Assembly (NCBI GenBank): GCA_910588245.1 | Contig: CAJUQP010000012.1 | Span: 10,339-74,338 of the forward strand | Origin: an uncultured Muribaculaceae bacterium | Lineage (GTDB): Bacteria; Bacteroidota; Bacteroidia; Bacteroidales; Muribaculaceae | Direction of reading: 5' to 3' | DNA: 64,000 nt | In this document: positions 35,072 to 43,950 of the stretch, in pieces | Numbering within the stretch: the stretch's first letter is position 1 | How the letters are laid out: every line of letters begins with the position of its first letter | Program-made: the position numbers and the translations under genes | The notes under the pieces: model-generated | What the model saw: the letters and a program-made list of their open reading frames with translations, nothing else | Told to the model about the DNA's origin: nothing | The model's database searches: none

Positions 35072-36283
35072 ATGCATAAGACAATTCTGACTATACTCAC
35101 GTCGCTTCTTGCCATGTCGGCCTCCGCTCAGTATGACGCCGACACCGAGAACGGGGTGGTCTCTTTCGCGGGCCGCAAAGGCTTCGTATGGGAGAGCGCC
35201 GACCATAAATTTGAATTCAAGCCTTATCTGATGGTGCAGACGGCCGCCGATTTCAACTACTATGACTCGGAGGGCCTCGATCCGGCTTACAACCAGGACA
35301 ACGTGCACAACTCCGGTTTCTCGATCCCCTACGCTGTGCTCGGGTTCACGGGGCGGGCATTCGGCTTCGTGACTTATAATCTCTCGATCAATGCGGCCGC
35401 CTCAGGAGGCGGACTCCTTCAGCAGGCCTGGGCCGACATGAGGGTATCTGACGCTTTCCATGTCAGGATAGGCAAGTTCAAGACACCCTTCACCCATGCC
35501 ACCCTCACCACTCTTGGCGAGACTCTCTTCCCTACCCTGCCTGTCTCGCTCACGGCTCCTGTGATCATGCCTTACTCTCTGAATGCCGTGACGCCATCCA
35601 TGATGATGGGGTTCGACCTTGGAGTGGAGTTCCACGGCATGATAAAGGATAAGTGGGGATATCAGGTGGGCATTTTCAACGGCACCGGTTCATCCGTCAA
35701 CACTGCCACCAAGACATTCAGCGACGACTGGCACATACCCTCTCTCCTCTATGCGGGACGCATCACTTTCCAGCCCAAAGGGATCATGCCCGCCTCTCAG
35801 GGCAATCCCAACCAGCTGGGACTCGACCGCGTGCTCATAGGAGCCTCCGCCTCGATCAACGTGGAGAGTGAGAACGAGAGCACAAACGACTTCCGTGCCG
35901 GCCTCGAGGCCGCGTGGCTGCACGACCGCCTTTATCTCGCCGGTGAGGCATACTACATACACGTGGGCTTCACGAAGCGTCAGAAGATTGACAAGGGGTT
36001 CGACTATCTCGGAGGCTACGTGCAAGCCGGTTATTTTGTCACTGACAGGGTGCAGCCGGCTCTCCGCTATGACTTCCTCGACCGCAACGGTCTCGACAGA
36101 GGTGGCTGCCTCAACATGCCGGCCGTAGGGGTCAACTATTATTTCAAGGGTATGAACCTGAAGCTGCAGGCCATGTATCGCTACATGGGGCGCACCGGCC
36201 ACAAGACGCAGTTTGACCGTGATAACGACGACCTCGGACTCGCCACCCACAACGCCACGGTGCAGATACAGTACACGTTCTGA
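35072..36283 (+). CDS. outer-membrane porin (OprO/OprP-like)
   Basis: This 403-residue protein starts at ATG 35072 (MHKTILTILTSLLAMSASAQ), a clear signal peptide; an in-frame ATG 17 codons earlier gives a poor leader. The mature part forms beta-strands all along, with K-F-E-F-K-P-Y-L-M-V-Q and I-G-K-F-K-T-P-F-T typical of the phosphate-selective porin family, and ends in the aromatic V-Q-I-Q-Y-T-F. It is distinct from the first porin (little identity). It sits between the di-heme oxidoreductase and the mono-heme cytochrome. Confidence 0.9.
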   Translation: MHKTILTILTSLLAMSASAQYDADTENGVVSFAGRKGFVWESADHKFEFKPYLMVQTAADFNYYDSEGLDPAYNQDNVHNSGFSIPYAVLGFTGRAFGFVTYNLSINAAASGGGLLQQAWADMRVSDAFHVRIGKFKTPFTHATLTTLGETLFPTLPVSLTAPVIMPYSLNAVTPSMMMGFDLGVEFHGMIKDKWGYQVGIFNGTGSSVNTATKTFSDDWHIPSLLYAGRITFQPKGIMPASQGNPNQLGLDRVLIGASASINVESENESTNDFRAGLEAAWLHDRLYLAGEAYYIHVGFTKRQKIDKGFDYLGGYVQAGYFVTDRVQPALRYDFLDRNGLDRGGCLNMPAVGVNYYFKGMNLKLQAMYRYMGRTGHKTQFDRDNDDLGLATHNATVQIQYTF

Positions 36284-36328
36284 TCGTCCCGGGCCGTGTA
36301 TAATATAAATTGTTTTTAAGAGTTACAT

Positions 36329-37024
36329 ATGAAGAAGTATGTTCTGGCCTTTCTGGTCGCCGCGGCGTTCGCATCATGCGACGACGGCCGTATCTACGAT
36401 GAGGAGGCTCCCTCGGCTTCGACGGGGAGATCTGTCACCATGAAGGCGACAATCGACGGAAGCGTCGACTACGCTTATCTCTCCGGCTATTCCGTGGCGC
36501 TCGCCGCCTTTGGCGACGATGATTACGCTCTGGTCTCAAAACCCGTGGGCGACGGTGAGGTGGAGGTGACGCTGTCCGGACTCCCTTCCGCTGCCCGCAC
36601 TGTCGAGGTGTGTCTGATAAGCCGTCTGCGCGAACGCCTCTATACCTTCGCGTCGGTTGATATGGATGAGGTGGCCGCTGCCGATATGTCGTTCGATGCC
36701 GGGAGTATTGATGTCGGCATGTATGCGACTGTGGCTTCCGGGATATTCGCGGCCCGTTGCGCGCAGTGCCACGGAGCTACCGGTCACAGCGCCGCAGGGC
36801 TTGATCTTGTGTCGGATTCCAGCTGGGACTCTCTGGTAGGCGTTCCCTCGGCAGTGGTCGACGGTGCCTCGAGGGTCGTACCCTACGATGCCGACGCCTC
36901 CACGCTGTGGCAGGCTGTGGCCACAGGCGTTTCCTCCGGATGGGCTTTCAACCATGCCGCACTTCTTACAGACAGGGATAAGGATTTCATAAAGGACTGG
37001 ATCAATTCAGGAGCAGAGAGATGA
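36329..37024 (+). CDS. mono-heme c-type cytochrome lipoprotein
   Basis: This 231-residue lipoprotein has Cys17 (A-A-F-A-S-C-D-D) as lipid anchor. The N-terminal part (about 30-125) looks like an immunoglobulin-type beta domain. The C-terminal cytochrome c domain carries one heme motif, C144-A-Q-C-H148, and a Y/F-N-H-A region further on. It may pass electrons to or from the di-heme oxidoreductase. Its stop overlaps the start of the Rid-like gene by 4 nt (ATGA), showing tight coupling. Confidence 0.88.
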   Translation: MKKYVLAFLVAAAFASCDDGRIYDEEAPSASTGRSVTMKATIDGSVDYAYLSGYSVALAAFGDDDYALVSKPVGDGEVEVTLSGLPSAARTVEVCLISRLRERLYTFASVDMDEVAAADMSFDAGSIDVGMYATVASGIFAARCAQCHGATGHSAAGLDLVSDSSWDSLVGVPSAVVDGASRVVPYDADASTLWQAVATGVSSGWAFNHAALLTDRDKDFIKDWINSGAER

Positions 37025-38094
37025 CAACTATAAAGACTCTTGTGGCCCCCGAAGGTAAACGGGAATGCCACGCCATGATAACTGTCGACGACGCGTCGCT
37101 TCCTTTCGAAGGGCAGCTCCGCGCCGTGACCGATGAATACAACCGGCTCACACGCAGCGATGCCGCCATGCGTCCCGTTTTCCGCCGCTGGTTCCTCAGC
37201 GATGCTGTCAATCAGTCGCCGTATCTTCCCGACGACGGCGCCTGCGCGACTTCGGTGGTGGAGCAGCCCCCTCTGAGCCTCACGAAGCTCGCCCTATGGG
37301 TGTGGATGATTGAGGATGCCGAGGTGACACGCCGCGACGACGGCAGATATGCCGTGAAGGCACTGGGCCACACACATATATTTGAGGGTGGTTCGCGCCG
37401 CCCCGGCATGGATCCATACCATGCCATGCTCTTCATGCTTACCGCCACTGAAGACATGCTTCGCGAAGAGAAGGGAAGTCTTCTCGACAGCTGCGTGCGT
37501 ACGTGGCTCTTCGTGCAGAATGTCGATGTGGATTATGCCGAGGTGGTGAAGGGCCGCAATCAGGCATTCGGAGCGCTCGGACTGACACCTTCCACCCGGT
37601 TCATAGCAAGCACCGGCATCGGCGGACGCCATGCCGACCGCACATCGGCGGTGGTGATGGATTCCTATTCAGTGCTCGGCTTGAGTGAGGGACAGATGCG
37701 CCAGATCAACGCTCCCGACCATCTCAATCCCACATATGAATATGGCGTTGCCTTTGAGAGGGCCACGTCGGTGGATTATGCCGACCGGCGCCACCTGTTC
37801 ATCTCCGGCACGGCGAGCATCGACAACCGCGGCCAGGTGGTCTGGGCCGGCGACATACGCCGTCAGACTCTGAGGATGTGGGAGAATGTCGAGTCACTTC
37901 TCGCGGCGGCCGGATGCGGTTGGGATAATGTGGGACAGATCATAGTGTATCTCCGCGATCCGGCCGACTATGGAGTGGTGAGCGCCATGTTCGCGGAGCG
38001 TTTCCCCGGCATGCCTTACGTGATTGTGCATGCCCCTGTGTGCCGCAGCGGATGGCTCGTGGAGATGGAATGTATGGCCATGAAGCCCCTTTAA
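37021..38094 (+). CDS. Rid/YjgF-superfamily protein, chorismatase (FkbO/Hyg5)-like
   Basis: This 357-residue cytoplasmic protein has no signal peptide. The C-terminal half (about 240-357) has Rid/YjgF features (F-I-S-G-T-A-S-I-D-N-R-G-Q-V, then a G-D-I-x-x-Q-T-x-x-x-W-E-N segment). The N-terminal half (about 60-220) forms a second related domain, the arrangement of FkbO/Hyg5-type chorismatases. Single-domain RidA is about 125 residues, so this is not a simple RidA. It is translationally coupled to the cytochrome gene and lies 21 nt before the CcsBA gene. Its role in a cytochrome cluster is unclear: a chorismate-derived cofactor is one possibility. Confidence 0.7.
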   Translation: MTTIKTLVAPEGKRECHAMITVDDASLPFEGQLRAVTDEYNRLTRSDAAMRPVFRRWFLSDAVNQSPYLPDDGACATSVVEQPPLSLTKLALWVWMIEDAEVTRRDDGRYAVKALGHTHIFEGGSRRPGMDPYHAMLFMLTATEDMLREEKGSLLDSCVRTWLFVQNVDVDYAEVVKGRNQAFGALGLTPSTRFIASTGIGGRHADRTSAVVMDSYSVLGLSEGQMRQINAPDHLNPTYEYGVAFERATSVDYADRRHLFISGTASIDNRGQVVWAGDIRRQTLRMWENVESLLAAAGCGWDNVGQIIVYLRDPADYGVVSAMFAERFPGMPYVIVHAPVCRSGWLVEMECMAMKPL

Positions 38095-38115
38095 GCCGTA
38101 TCAGCCATTTGTATT

Positions 38116-39897
38116 ATGAAGAGTCATGACCCGTCATATCGCGGCGTGTGGCGCCGGATGTTCCGTTCCCCGGCGTGCCTGTTGCTGCATCTGTCGTTCA
38201 TTCTGGTCATAGCCGGAGGGATCGCCACGTGGCTTACCGCTGAAAAGGGAGCCGTGAGGCTCGTGAAGGGGAAGGCGGTCAGTGAGTTTGTGTCGCGCGA
38301 CGGGGAGACATATCCTTTGCCGGTGGAGCTTTCTCTCGAGAGTTTCGACATCGACTGGTATCCGGGCGGAGAGATAGCGCGTGGCTACACCTCGCGCATC
38401 CTTGCCGGAGGTGAACCTGTGGAGGTGTCGGTCAAAAGGATCGCGGATGTGCGCGGCTACCGCCTCTGTCAGTCGGGCTATGATTCTTCCGGTGCGTCGG
38501 TGCTTTCGGTCAATCATGATCCGTGGGGCATACCCCTCACCTATGCGGGCTACGTGCTTTTTTCCGTAGCCGGGCTGTGGTTGCTTTTGTCTCCGAGAGG
38601 GAGATTCCGGAGGCTGTTGCGGTCTTTATGCGTGGCGGCTCTGTTATGCGGAGCTCAGGGAGCGGCCGCGGCGGTTGCTGGAATACCGGCGGAGACTGCC
38701 GACAGCCTGGGTCGCATGAGTGTGGTATATCAGGGGAGGATAGTCACTTTCAACACGCTCTCGCGCGATGTGCTGAAAAAGCTCTACGGCCAAGAATCCT
38801 ATCGAGGACTCTCTCCGGAGCAGACTCTGATATCGATGCGCCTGTATCCCGATGAATGGAAATCGCTTCCGATCCTCAGGATCGACGACAATGATCTTGC
38901 CCGGGCTCTCGGCGTTGAGGGCCGTTATGCCTCGCTCACCGACCTTTTCGACAACGAGGGCAGTTATCGGGTGGATTCCCTTATGAGATTGCCGTCGGGT
39001 GTCGACAGCCGTGCCATAGCCGAGCTTGATGAAAAAGTAGGGATAGTGCTGACTCTTCATTCCGGCGATCTGATAGTGGCGGCTCCCGCCGGGGAGGAAC
39101 TCTCGCGATGGCGTGTGGATGCTGAGCTTCTCTACAATTCAATCCCTTTCTCCCGGCTGTCGTTCATAATTCTTTTCGCGGCTTCTCTGTTGGGTTTCGT
39201 GTCGATCGGCCGAATCGGCTTCCTCTGGAGAATAACTGTGGCATTGGTGTGGGCTGCGCTTGCCCTGTCAGTCGTGTCCGCCGCACTTGAATGGGTCATA
39301 TCGCGCCATATACCCCTCTCCAATACATTCGACACCCTCCGTTTCGCAGTCATCATCCTGACAGTCGCTGTGCTCATGATGCGGCGTCAGAGGCGGCTCA
39401 TACGGTCAGTAGTCCTGCTTCTTGCCGGTGCGCTCGCCCTTGTGGCCTTCCTTGTGGAGGTGAATCCGGTGGTCACGCCTCTCATGCCCGTGCTCCATTC
39501 CCCATGGCTCTCATTTCATGTCTCGCTGGTCATGACCTCCTACTCGCTGTTTGCCCTGACATTCGCCGCCGCTTTGGTGGCCCTTCTCAGCAAGGGGAGC
39601 GCACCGAGGCTGCGTGTCTTCTCTTTGTCGCTCCTTTATCCTGCCGAATGGCTTCTCGGACTGGGGATCATCACAGGTTCGGTGTGGGCCAATGAATCGT
39701 GGGGAGAATACTGGTCGTGGGATCCCAAGGAGACCTGGGCGCTTGTGACGTTCCTCATCTACGCGCTGCCTCTCCATCCCTCGGTGGCCTTCATGCGTCG
39801 GCCCGGTGCCTTCCACGCCTATCTCCTCCTTGCCCTCGCCACGGTCGGCATGACCTACTTCGGAGTCAACCTCCTCGACTCCCTCCATGCCTACTGA
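38116..39897 (+). CDS. fused ResB-CcsA cytochrome c maturation protein (system II)
   Basis: This 593-residue inner-membrane protein attaches heme to apocytochromes outside the membrane. The N-terminal part (about 15-200) is ResB/CcsB-like, with helices at about 20-42 and 135-155. The C-terminal part (about 340-593) is CcsA-like, with the heme-handling WWD motif W-G-E-Y-W-S-W-D-P-K-E-T-W around 530-542 and the His-containing helices before it. It is shorter than the about 900-residue CcsBA of epsilonproteobacteria, mostly in the ResB domain. It is the last gene of the cluster that contains at least three CXXCH motifs, its likely substrates. Confidence 0.88.
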   Translation: MKSHDPSYRGVWRRMFRSPACLLLHLSFILVIAGGIATWLTAEKGAVRLVKGKAVSEFVSRDGETYPLPVELSLESFDIDWYPGGEIARGYTSRILAGGEPVEVSVKRIADVRGYRLCQSGYDSSGASVLSVNHDPWGIPLTYAGYVLFSVAGLWLLLSPRGRFRRLLRSLCVAALLCGAQGAAAAVAGIPAETADSLGRMSVVYQGRIVTFNTLSRDVLKKLYGQESYRGLSPEQTLISMRLYPDEWKSLPILRIDDNDLARALGVEGRYASLTDLFDNEGSYRVDSLMRLPSGVDSRAIAELDEKVGIVLTLHSGDLIVAAPAGEELSRWRVDAELLYNSIPFSRLSFIILFAASLLGFVSIGRIGFLWRITVALVWAALALSVVSAALEWVISRHIPLSNTFDTLRFAVIILTVAVLMMRRQRRLIRSVVLLLAGALALVAFLVEVNPVVTPLMPVLHSPWLSFHVSLVMTSYSLFALTFAAALVALLSKGSAPRLRVFSLSLLYPAEWLLGLGIITGSVWANESWGEYWSWDPKETWALVTFLIYALPLHPSVAFMRRPGAFHAYLLLALATVGMTYFGVNLLDSLHAY

Positions 39898-39928
39898 TCC
39901 CCACTCTCCTCAATCTCTATGTGTCTGC

Positions 39929-40273
39929 TCATTCCGACAAATCCATATCATCCACTATCCTCTGAATAATGGATATGTCTACGGTTGAATAATCTGATTT
40001 GTCATATATGTCAATGAGATATACATGCCCTTCATTTTCTGCAACTACAATAGTATATGTGATTACTCTCTCCCCTCCGGACTTGCCACGTCCTTTGGAT
40101 GATATGGCCATACGGACTTTGCGTATGCCCGGACTTAATTCGTCTCCTTGAAGTGGATTTTTCTCCAAAGAGGATATCAGCTCTCCAAGATCAGCTTTCA
40201 GCGAACGGTGCCTTTTTATAAGAACTTTTGCTGATCTCTCAAAACGGGAGGTGGTTCTGATCTCAAAGCTCAT
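39929..40273 (-). CDS. RelE/ParE-superfamily toxin
   Basis: This 114-residue protein starts MSFEIRTTSRFERSAKVLIK, the classic RelE-like opening with F-x-x-x-x-K-x-L. The end Y-L-I-D-I-Y-D-K-S is also typical. Members cleave mRNA in the ribosome or inhibit gyrase. The upstream gene overlaps it by 11 nt and encodes a short antitoxin-like protein, so the two form a module. The start at 40273 is preferred over an ATG 15 codons upstream because of the family alignment. Confidence 0.82.
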   Translation of the reverse strand: MSFEIRTTSRFERSAKVLIKRHRSLKADLGELISSLEKNPLQGDELSPGIRKVRMAISSKGRGKSGGERVITYTIVVAENEGHVYLIDIYDKSDYSTVDISIIQRIVDDMDLSE

Positions 40274-40496
40274 CGAGGAATGATCTTGCTGATTTTGCCG
40301 GAAGTTTTCCGGACTCAATCAATTGCACTTCTCTTAAACCCTCACAGATAGGGCTTGTGAGAGTGTCTTCTTCGGTGACAGGTGTTATTTTGAAAGTACC
40401 GATGCGGGAAGTCAACAGTACTGACTCTCCTTTCAATGCTTTTGCCAGAACAGCCGACTGGCTGGCTCTGAAATCACGTGCGCTTACAACTAACAT
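40263..40496 (-). CDS. antitoxin partner of the RelE-like toxin
   Basis: This 77-residue protein starts MLVVSARDFRASQSAVLAKA, resembling the Phd/YefM-type N-terminal domain that binds operator DNA. The C-terminal tail (about 50-77) would bind the toxin. The start at 40496 is chosen because a TATATTTG -7 box at 40518-40525 lies inside the frame that opens at 40529. Confidence 0.75.
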   Translation of the reverse strand: MLVVSARDFRASQSAVLAKALKGESVLLTSRIGTFKITPVTEEDTLTSPICEGLREVQLIESGKLPAKSARSFLDEL

Positions 40497-40517
40497 AGTC
40501 AATATTTTAATTTCTTG

Positions 40518-40525
40518 CAAATATA
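40518..40525 (-). promoter_or_regulatory. -7 box of the toxin-antitoxin pair
   Basis: The minus strand reads TATATTTG, 21 nt before the antitoxin ATG. Confidence 0.5.
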
Positions 40526-40684
40526 ACAAAACGCAACCGGAATGGTATCCTTATTAAATTTATTTAACAATTTAGCCTCTTCCTTCTGACGATTTTCAGA
40601 ATTGCTATACTGCAAAGATAATCTTGGATGACTGTGTCTGGCAATTAAACTAATTTTTAATAGCAACCTATGAAATAAAATCAT

Positions 40685-40692
40685 TAAATTTG
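40685..40692 (+). promoter_or_regulatory. -7 box of the esterase gene
   Basis: TAAATTTG matches TAnnTTTG, 52 nt before the ATG at 40745. No good -33 box is seen. Confidence 0.45.
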
Positions 40693-40744
40693 CAGCCACA
40701 AGCGGAATATAGAGAATAATCAGCTGTACAATAACTTATAAGGC

Positions 40745-42424
40745 ATGAAAATCTTAAAATACATTCTCACTGCCATGGCTGTTTGCCTCTTTGGGGCAGA
40801 CAGCTACGCCAACAACGATGACTATGACGTATATCTTCTTATCGGACAGTCTAACATGGCTGGCCGCGGTGCTTTCGAGCCGGAAGACACAATCAACACG
40901 ATAGATGGAGTCTGGCTCCTGAATCAGGATGGAATACCGGAAGAAGCCAGGCCACCGTTCAACAAATATTCCTCTATCCGTAAAGACCTCAGACTGCAGG
41001 GTTATTCCCTCGCCGACAACTTTTCACGGTTGATGCACAGTCGCACCGGAAGAAAGATCCTGCTTGTGGTCAATGCCAAAGGTGGTTCATCGATAAAAAG
41101 CTGGCAACCCGGACAAAAGGATAGTTATCTCAACGAGGCAGTGCGTCGCGCTCGTCAGGCCATGCGTCTCGGAAGACTGAAAGGGATACTCTGGCATCAG
41201 GGAGAGACCGACGTACAGAAAAAGACTCCGGATTATGTCGACAGATTCCGCAACATGATAACCGCTCTCCGCGATTCCATCGGTCAAGGCAATATCCCCG
41301 TCGTGATAGGGCAGTTAGGCCAATGGGAATGGGCGCCCGAAGAAGAGATCCGCAGTTTCAACGATTCCGTCGTGCCCGCAATATGCGATGAAGTGGAGAA
41401 CTGTTCCTACGTGACAAGCGACGGACTCGGACGCCTTTTTAAGGACAAACCACAGGACCCCCACTTAAGCCGCAAGGCTCAGATCGAGCTTGGACGACGT
41501 TACGCCGACGCGATGATCCCCTTGGTTGAATCAGCCTATATAACTTCCTTCAGAGATGGAAAGAGGTCGGCTATAAGTTTCACCTTTGATGATGGCGACC
41601 TCGATCATTACCTACTTGCCGCTCCCGAACTTGAGAAACGTGGCTTCAGGGGCACTTTCTGGATAATCGGCAAGAAGATAGACGAAGGAGATGCCGTAAG
41701 GCCGCGTATGTCATGGCGGCAGCTCAAGGAAATGTCGGAGAGGGGGCATGAGATTTCCAATCATTCATGGAGCCACGGAAAACTGGTGCTTATGTCGCCG
41801 GAAGAGGCCCGCAGAAATATAGAGATGAACGACAGCGCCATCGCCCGCAATGTAGGAAAGAAGCCCGTCACATTCTGCTATCCTTTCAATGCCACACGCC
41901 CCTGGCTCATTGATATCGCGGAGGAAGGACGTGTGGGCACACGCATGCACCAGACCGGCATCGGACAGCAGAACCATAAATCGACACCTGAAAAAATAAA
42001 GAAATGGGTGGATGGTGTCATAAGCGACGGCATGTGGGGAGTGACCATGATGCATGGTATCACCACCGGTTATGATAAATGGCACACTCCACAAGACCTG
42101 TGGGATATGTTTGATTATGTGAAAAGCCATGAGGATGAGATCTGGGTGGCCACTTTCAGGGAATGTGCCGCCTACAGGAAGATACGCGACAATACAACCG
42201 TGAGCGTCAAACCTACCGACTACGGTTTCGACATAATGACAGAGATGAACCTTGACCCGACCCTTTTCACTGAGCCCGTCACCATATGCCTGAAAGGAGA
42301 CTGGAAAGGGAAAAAAGTCAAGGCGCGGCAAGGCGGCAAGAAAATCAAGCCCATAAACACCGGCGACTCCCTCCTCCTGACCATCCTCCCCTCCGGCGCC
42401 CCAATCCGCTGTCACATAGACTGA
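40745..42424 (+). CDS. bifunctional carbohydrate esterase: SGNH/CE6-like plus NodB/CE4 deacetylase
   Basis: This 559-residue exported protein joins two esterase types. Residues 1-22 are a signal peptide. Residues 25-260 form a SASA/CE6-like domain with the nucleophile Ser36 in G-Q-S-N-M-A-G and the catalytic D-P-H-L-S near 240. Residues 275-470 are a polysaccharide deacetylase domain with metal-binding Asp283 (F-D-D-G-D) and His340/His344 (N-H-S-W-S-H), and the expected C-terminal motif. CE6 removes acetyl from xylan-type sugars and CE4 acts on acetylated glycans or chitooligomers, so it probably de-acetylates a complex glycan. It is monocistronic, with a terminator right after. Confidence 0.88.
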   Translation: MKILKYILTAMAVCLFGADSYANNDDYDVYLLIGQSNMAGRGAFEPEDTINTIDGVWLLNQDGIPEEARPPFNKYSSIRKDLRLQGYSLADNFSRLMHSRTGRKILLVVNAKGGSSIKSWQPGQKDSYLNEAVRRARQAMRLGRLKGILWHQGETDVQKKTPDYVDRFRNMITALRDSIGQGNIPVVIGQLGQWEWAPEEEIRSFNDSVVPAICDEVENCSYVTSDGLGRLFKDKPQDPHLSRKAQIELGRRYADAMIPLVESAYITSFRDGKRSAISFTFDDGDLDHYLLAAPELEKRGFRGTFWIIGKKIDEGDAVRPRMSWRQLKEMSERGHEISNHSWSHGKLVLMSPEEARRNIEMNDSAIARNVGKKPVTFCYPFNATRPWLIDIAEEGRVGTRMHQTGIGQQNHKSTPEKIKKWVDGVISDGMWGVTMMHGITTGYDKWHTPQDLWDMFDYVKSHEDEIWVATFRECAAYRKIRDNTTVSVKPTDYGFDIMTEMNLDPTLFTEPVTICLKGDWKGKKVKARQGGKKIKPINTGDSLLLTILPSGAPIRCHID

Positions 42425-42487
42425 ACCATATACGGAGACACACCTATACAGATACGCGAATACCGACACACAGACTGATATTGTAAA

Positions 42488-42529
42488 ACGGGGAGCCCCT
42501 ATTTATAGACGGGGCCTCCCACGTTTTTT
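42488..42529 (+). terminator. terminator of the esterase gene
   Basis: A GC-rich stem (ACGGGGAGCCCC with GGGGCCTCCCACG, one bulge) is followed by TTTTTT at 42524-42529. It lies 65 nt after the stop. Confidence 0.75.
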
Positions 42530-42574
42530 CATAATCAATTTTTCAGAAGTCATATCAGTTAGGAGAAAAATAAA

Positions 42575-42629
42575 AAAGGGTCATGAAACCGATCTGTCTA
42601 TGACTGTCAGATCGGTTTCATGACCCTTT
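42575..42629. repeat. perfect 22-bp inverted repeat
   Basis: Arms at 42575-42596 and 42608-42629 are exact reverse complements, with an 11-nt loop. On the minus strand a T-rich run follows, so it could terminate minus-strand transcripts, but no minus-strand gene lies upstream within 1.3 kb. Confidence 0.8.
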
Positions 42630-43950
42630 ACTGTAATTTCTTTGTCAGTGCCGGCCTACCGACACTGAGAGCCATCCGCGGAAGTGCCGCCTGATCGTTA
42701 TGACGGCTAACGACAATAAGCAATTATAAATTTGCAGTCAGTAATTGCGATTACCTTGTTAATTCATAATCAGACACACTCAAGCAAAAGCAACTTGCTA
42801 TGCAGTTATAATGCTATAGTTAAGATTTATCATGATTTAGCAGGACTTATAAGGCATCGTTGGCGACTGGGGACGGTGCTTCCGGGAGCAGGACTCAGTC
42901 GCAGCTAAACCTAATTACCAGATGTGCGAGACCTTTATGAAGCGACCGAAAGCAGCGAAGCTTGCTGCAATTTTGAATTTGGAATGTTGAATTTTGAATT
43001 AGTTGAGGGTAAGGTAATTAATTCATATTCTAATTCGCAATTTCTAATTGTTCATTAAAGTTTGACTGCCTGTCGTGGGGCATCACTGCCAACAAAAGCT
43101 CGGAGAGGGTCTGGATGCAGACGGACTCTCCGCTTTTGCTTCGGTCTCGCCGGATGGCTTCCGTCAGGGGATGCGCTCTGCGCAAAGAGTCAAGAGTCAA
43201 GGGTGAAGAGTGAAGGGGACCAGGATCGAGGCTTTCAGCCTCGACACGGCGGTGCCATCCGGCGGTCAGGCTTTTGTTGACCGTTTGCGATTCTCTTCGC
43301 TTTGCCCGTAGCCTACGGCTCTGAGCAGATTTGACTGCGGGGCTGGCAGGAACCGCGGCATCCGGCCGCGGCACGCGAGGCCCGGCAATGCAGGGCTGAG
43401 AGAGATTCTCCTCTGACGGGTGTTGCAGAATGTCAATGTTCTCGTAATGGTGGCTTCTCAGGGCCATCATGGCGGCATTCGCCTTCGGATCTTTTCGTGC
43501 TGTGCCGGATCGGGGATGAGACAGTAGCCTGTCGGGGCGGAGGGGTGAGGTGACGCCGGTGGGGACAAACGGACGCGGCCAACTTGGTAGGATGTTCTGT
43601 GCGCCGGGGTACAGTGGTCGCGAGCGGCCTTAGGCTGCGGGAGCGGGATGCTTCCGGAGGTGCCATATGCTTCCGGGCCATGAGGATCCTTCCGGAGGGG
43701 GATCCAGGCTGTACAACAATTTAATACCTCAACCCATCGTGTCCTGTCTTATCGGCGGTCCATCGGTGATGTTTCCTTCAGACGCCGGACTGTGGATGCC
43801 GACCCTTTTGGGGAGGGCGTCCGGACCGTGGGCGGTGAAGCCGGTGAGGGCTTCTATGCCAAGGAAAGACTCTTCTTTCCTGTTTCCGGAGGCAAAGTTA
43901 ATACGGGATTTGGCGGAGAGTTTTTTATTCCGCAACTTTTGGTTTAGAAT
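42630..43950. other. gene-poor repeat-rich stretch
   Basis: I see no convincing gene in these 1.3 kb. There are short degenerate repeats: GAATTTGGAATGTTGAATTT (about 42975-42998), AGAGTCAAGAGTCAAGGGTG (about 43187-43206), and a copy of a GCGGCATCCGG element at about 43353-43399 that recurs at 43962-44006. Open frames on both strands are short, rich in Arg/Ser/Pro and lack signal peptides or motifs. Confidence 0.6.

Noticed and set aside
43030..43681. Several 80-146-codon frames in the gene-poor region
   Set aside because: They are Arg/Ser/Pro-rich, lack motifs, and lie over dispersed repeats.
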